Assembly (NCBI GenBank): GCA_004151065.3
Contig: NWUY0300064302.1
Span: 1 to 10,930, forward strand
DNA length: 10,930 bases
Source: Larix sibirica
Taxonomy: Eukaryota; Streptophyta; Pinopsida; Pinales; Pinaceae
Direction: 5' to 3'
Part shown: positions 8,657 through 10,930 of the stretch, piece by piece
Numbering within the stretch: position 1 is the first letter of the stretch
How the letters are laid out: every line of letters begins with the position of its first letter
Program-made: the position numbers and the translations under genes
The notes under the pieces: generated by a model
Databases searched by the model: none
The model's input: only the letters and a program-made list of their open reading frames with translations
What the model was told of the DNA's origin: nothing

Positions 8657-9044
8657 TGTTGTGACCATGGCATGAAGTCCAGGTGCACTTCCTCTAAGAG
8701 GTGTTGAATACTCATGATCACTTGACAGAGGTTGAGTGCGGTGATGGGTACAGTAGACATGTGAGGCACCTTGACAACATGGTGAGGTGCACACTACTAG
8801 TTCGGTTGAGTTTGGATTTAAGCACACTTGACTTGTGTGGACGTGGGAATGGATTGAGGTAGTGCATGGAGGCATGGCGAGAGCATGGTTCCTATACACT
8901 ACAAAAGGACTAAGTGAAAATTGTCTTGCAGAGACATGATGGATGGGAGCACGAAACTTGGGGCATGTGGACCCAAGGCACCCCCCTATTGGATCGGGTT
9001 GCAAATCCGACCCTTACTTGTGGAACACACTGTCCACTTCTGAG

Positions 9045-9167
9045 AGTTGGGTGCATATCAACTTGGGAATATTTGTGGATTGGGCATACTTGAAGGGGTT
9101 GGTCGCACATCAACTTGGCCATACATGAGATTTGGGCACACATCAGTGTTGGAACACATGAGTTGGG
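9045..9167 (+). repeat. Degenerate short-period repeat (about 17 bp)
   Basis: Seven successive segments begin near TTGGG or TTGG (9045, 9061, 9079, 9098, 9113, 9130, 9149), and an eighth begins at 9161. They are typically followed by CA-containing sequence such as TGCATATCA, GCATACTTG, CACATCA or CACACATCA. Spacing is 12-19 bp, averaging about 17, half the period of the array that starts at 9282. Copies are badly diverged, so this may be an older part of the same expansion, lying upstream of the TATA box. Confidence 0.55.
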
Positions 9168-9205
9168 ATGTTATATTTTGGAGTCTCTTTTGCAAGGTTG
9201 CACCA

Positions 9206-9213
9206 TATAAATA
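9206..9213 (+). promoter_or_regulatory. TATA box of the candidate LTR
   Basis: TATAAATA within CACCATATAAATAAAAG is a strong plant TATA box on the plus strand, about 550 bases inside the candidate LTR. If it is used, transcription should start about 25-35 bases downstream (roughly 9235-9245), placing the 34-bp array at the very beginning of the transcript. Confidence 0.5.
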
Positions 9214-9281
9214 AAAGTGGAGTGCAAAGAAAAATTCATCAAAGAAATTTAAGTTGACCAAGTGAAAATCCAAGAGAAGTT

Positions 9282-9806
9282 AGTTGGGAGAAAGTAGCAT
9301 GTATTGGGAACAATTCATCAAGAGAAAGTAACACAACTTTGGTACAATCCATTAGGATGTAGTAGCATGAGTTGGGAGAAGCCTTCCATGATAGAACAAT
9401 GTTAGTTGGGTACACTTTTCTGGAGTAGAGTTGCATGGGTTGGACGCATTATGTCGAGACAGAGCAGTACGAGTAGGTTGTAGTTTGCGAGGACGAAGTA
9501 GTATGAGTTGGGCGATATCTATTGGGACATGTAGCATGAATTTGGCATAATCTGTCGAGTCATATTATCACAAGTCAAGTTTACTTTTGGTCACACTTTG
9601 TTGTGTCGGAGTTACACGAGTTGGACACACGTTTCCAAGTCAGAGTAGTCCGACTTGGGTGCACTTCTGGGGGCAATTTGTCATAACCAAGTAGTACAAC
9701 TTGGGCATACTTCCAAGAGTAGTTTTCCAAGGCCAAGTAGTGTGACTTGGGTGCATTTGGTGACAAATATAGTCAGGTAGGTTGGGCACACTGTGTGTTG
9801 AGAAGG
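9282..9806 (+). repeat. Diverged 34-bp tandem array (about 14-15 units)
   Basis: Units start with AGTTGGG or a close variant (ACTTGGG, GGTTGG) and end with a GTAGCATG- or GTAGTACG-like tail. The unit starts read: 9282 (truncated), 9302, 9336, 9370, 9404, 9438, 9472, 9506, 9539, 9572, 9619, 9653, 9699, 9745, 9781. Six units from 9302 to 9505 are exactly 34 bp, the next two are 33 bp, and the unit at 9619 is 34 bp. Those at 9572, 9653 and 9699 are 46-47 bp, that is, longer by about 12 bp. Units are strongly diverged, yet length is conserved, so insertions and deletions are rarer than substitutions. Four minus-strand and other frames across the array are by-products of the periodic sequence and are not listed as genes. 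Confidence 0.85.
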
Positions 9807-10271
9807 GGTATTAGAGTTCACAGTTCTTGACATAGTGAAGAAGTCAGGACATGCATTGAGGAATTTTCATGGACACAACAGAGTTTAGATGTGAAGGCAG
9901 TGAGGGACATCTGAGCACCCTTTCCTTGGGTTCAGGTAAGTGTGTTTGAGGTTTCCTAGACTATAGTGGAGAGGGATGTGTATGGGAATCATCCTGGATG
10001 TATTGTATATATGTATATGTGTCTTTGTTAGGTCGGGTGCACTCCTTTGTTGTATCTTGTACTATATGTAATATTTTTCATAGTGAGTTCAAATGCCTAT
10101 TTTGGGCACTACCATACTTGTTGTCTCTTGTCTATATTGTTGGATACTTGTACAGTAATGTTCATGTATAATGCTTAATTGTGTAATTGGCTAAGTGTTA
10201 GTGTTGAACTATAGTGGTGCAACTATTTGTTGGATGCGTACAAGTTTAGTACGACTTGAAACAATCTAACA

Positions 10272-10416
10272 AATTGTATCCCAAGGTGTAGTTATGGATA
10301 GAACTTGAGGGAAGAGGTATAGTATAAGTGTAATAGTGGCAAGTAGGCCAAGTCCTTGTGGATGGGGCACATAGATGATGCACAATCGTTGGAGTTGAAA
10401 ATGAAAATAATGGGGC
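10272..10416. other. Short unassigned stretch between LTR and CACTA end
   Basis: About 145 bp of purine-rich plus-strand sequence with no frame longer than a few dozen codons. It begins with AATTGTATC, only loosely like a tRNA-Met primer-binding site. Nothing else is recognisable. Confidence 0.3.
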
Positions 10417-10930
10417 CACTACAAGTAAAAGGCCCTGTAGTAGAGCCTATAGCAGAAGCCCATTGAAAAAGAGGCCGAAAATATGTTTATAATGAAGGTT
10501 TCTAGCGGAGGCGAGAGACTGGATGGTTTAGCGGATATTTTTTAATCGGTGCTTTTACATAAAAGCACACTGATGTGTTTTATACTAAATCGCACCAGTT
10601 CGGGTACATATTATACCGCACTACAACAGAGAAAAATATAAGTAAAAGAAAATTTAATTTAAAAAATTGTATTATTTTAATCACTCTTAATCAGTGGGTT
10701 TATATAGAAAACTCACACTGTGACGTGATACTATAAACGTCCTGGTGAGTTTAATACATATAAACGTATTGTTTTTTCAATTTATATTTTTAATAATAAA
10801 TCTAATACCGATGCACAACTTAACCTTAAATGCACTGCTTCACGTTTAATAAGAAAACACACCGCATTCTACTACAAAGAATTTCTTTCTGAAATTCGTT
10901 TAAATTGCATTTACAAACCATGCTTGACGG
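10417..10930 (+). mobile_element. CACTA-type DNA transposon terminus, running off right edge
   Basis: The sequence at 10417 starts CACTACAAGTAAAAGGCC, close to the plant CACTA/EnSpm terminal inverted repeat CACTACAAGAAAA. It is followed by motif repeats GTAGTAGAGCC and TAGCAGAAGCCC, as expected of subterminal regions. A second candidate end, CACTACAACAGAGAAAAA, starts at 10619. No 3' end (TAGTG) or matching 3-bp target duplication is seen, so the element must extend past the window. No transposase is visible. It could be one element with an internal end-like motif, two nested related elements, or a non-autonomous derivative. Confidence 0.5.
10543..10768 (+). repeat. Subterminal hairpins and an approximately 80-bp direct repeat
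   Basis: A perfect 8-bp stem with a 4-base loop lies at 10549-10568 (GTGCTTTT, ACAT, AAAAGCAC). An imperfect stem is at 10693-10719 (AGTGGGTTT / AAAACTCACACT), and a 5-bp stem at 10722-10741 (GACGT / ACGTC). The stretches from about 10543 and from about 10688 align as diverged direct copies: both run AATC, then (G/A)GTG, a short hairpin, CACACTG, then TACTA. Such hairpin-rich repeats are typical of CACTA subterminal regions, where transposase binds. This supports the call for 10417-10930. Confidence 0.6.

Larger units (their letters stand above)
8657..10271 (+). mobile_element. Candidate LTR, possibly gypsy-type, end uncertain
   Basis: The block starts TGTTGTGACC after a purine tract and contains a TATA box about 550 bases in. 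It is GC-richer than its surroundings and shows no protein-coding content. These traits fit a long LTR. An end at 10271 gives TGTT...AACA terminal repeats and a length of 1615 bp, but is a guess; other CA ends exist, for example at 9879 (ACAACA) and 10114 (CTACCA). The sequence after 10271 resembles a tRNA-Met primer-binding site only weakly, and no 5-bp target duplication was found for any end. It could be a 3' LTR of a decayed element whose body lies to the left, or a solo LTR. A partner copy would be decisive. Confidence 0.42.

Noticed and set aside
8639-9143. Minus-strand frames of 121 and 77 codons (8639-9004, 8910-9143)
   Set aside because: They lie in the candidate LTR and short-period repeat, are rich in Cys, His, Pro and Ser without recognisable domains, and overlap each other in different frames.
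9058-9766. Four minus-strand frames over the tandem array
   Set aside because: Their apparent motif repeats (for example LL-x-x-P-T) come from the 34-bp period, with no start context or domain.
9282-9806. CRISPR array
   Set aside because: The units are contiguous and diverged with no constant repeat and unique spacer pattern, and the context is a plant nuclear genome.
10272-10290. tRNA-Met primer-binding site after the candidate LTR end
   Set aside because: Only AATTG-TATC resembles the site; the following AGAGC is not present, so the match is too weak to fix the LTR end.

Overview
The window looks like nuclear DNA of a land plant. It holds one intron-rich plant receptor-kinase locus, a plant-type Ty1/copia retrotransposon end whose primer-binding site matches initiator tRNA-Met, a second LTR-like block and CACTA-type transposon ends. 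The ectodomain wording of the receptor kinase feels closer to bryophyte or other early-diverging plant homologues than to Arabidopsis, but that is an impression only. Two single N bases (5320 and 7007) show this is a draft assembly.

Layout. 1-483: edge of a copia retrotransposon pointing left (minus strand), with the start of gag, a primer-binding site and one LTR. 484-1576: AT-rich flank upstream of the receptor gene, no gene seen. 1577-6316 (+): a malectin-like / leucine-rich-repeat receptor kinase of the At1g67720 type, in 15 exons. All 14 introns have GT..AG ends and compatible phases, so the gene model is firm. The reading frame is broken: a net one-base-short frameshift in the malectin exon (about 2218-2225, stop at 2244-2246) and an in-frame TGA in the kinase activation segment (5566-5568). 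In addition the DFG motif reads HFG, and one LRR exon is half the usual length. I call it a probable recent pseudogene. 6317-7145: 3' flank with an AATAAA signal, two short local duplications and an unrecognised hydrophobic ORF. 7146-8645: no gene recognised, AT-rich at first, then richer in GC and pyrimidines, possibly old transposon body. 8646-about 10271: an LTR-like block with a purine tract, a TGTTGTGACC start, an internal TATA box and a diverged 34-bp tandem array just downstream of that TATA box. 10417-10930: one or two CACTA-type transposon termini with subterminal inverted and direct repeats, running off the right edge.

Taken together, this is one decaying receptor kinase gene surrounded by mobile elements. 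Several short (52-84 bp spacing) local duplications lie in its introns and 3' flank, and both N bases lie in or beside such a duplication. I see no gene cluster or multi-gene pathway. The most informative content is the set of lesions in an otherwise well-preserved receptor kinase, and the LTR with its 34-bp array.
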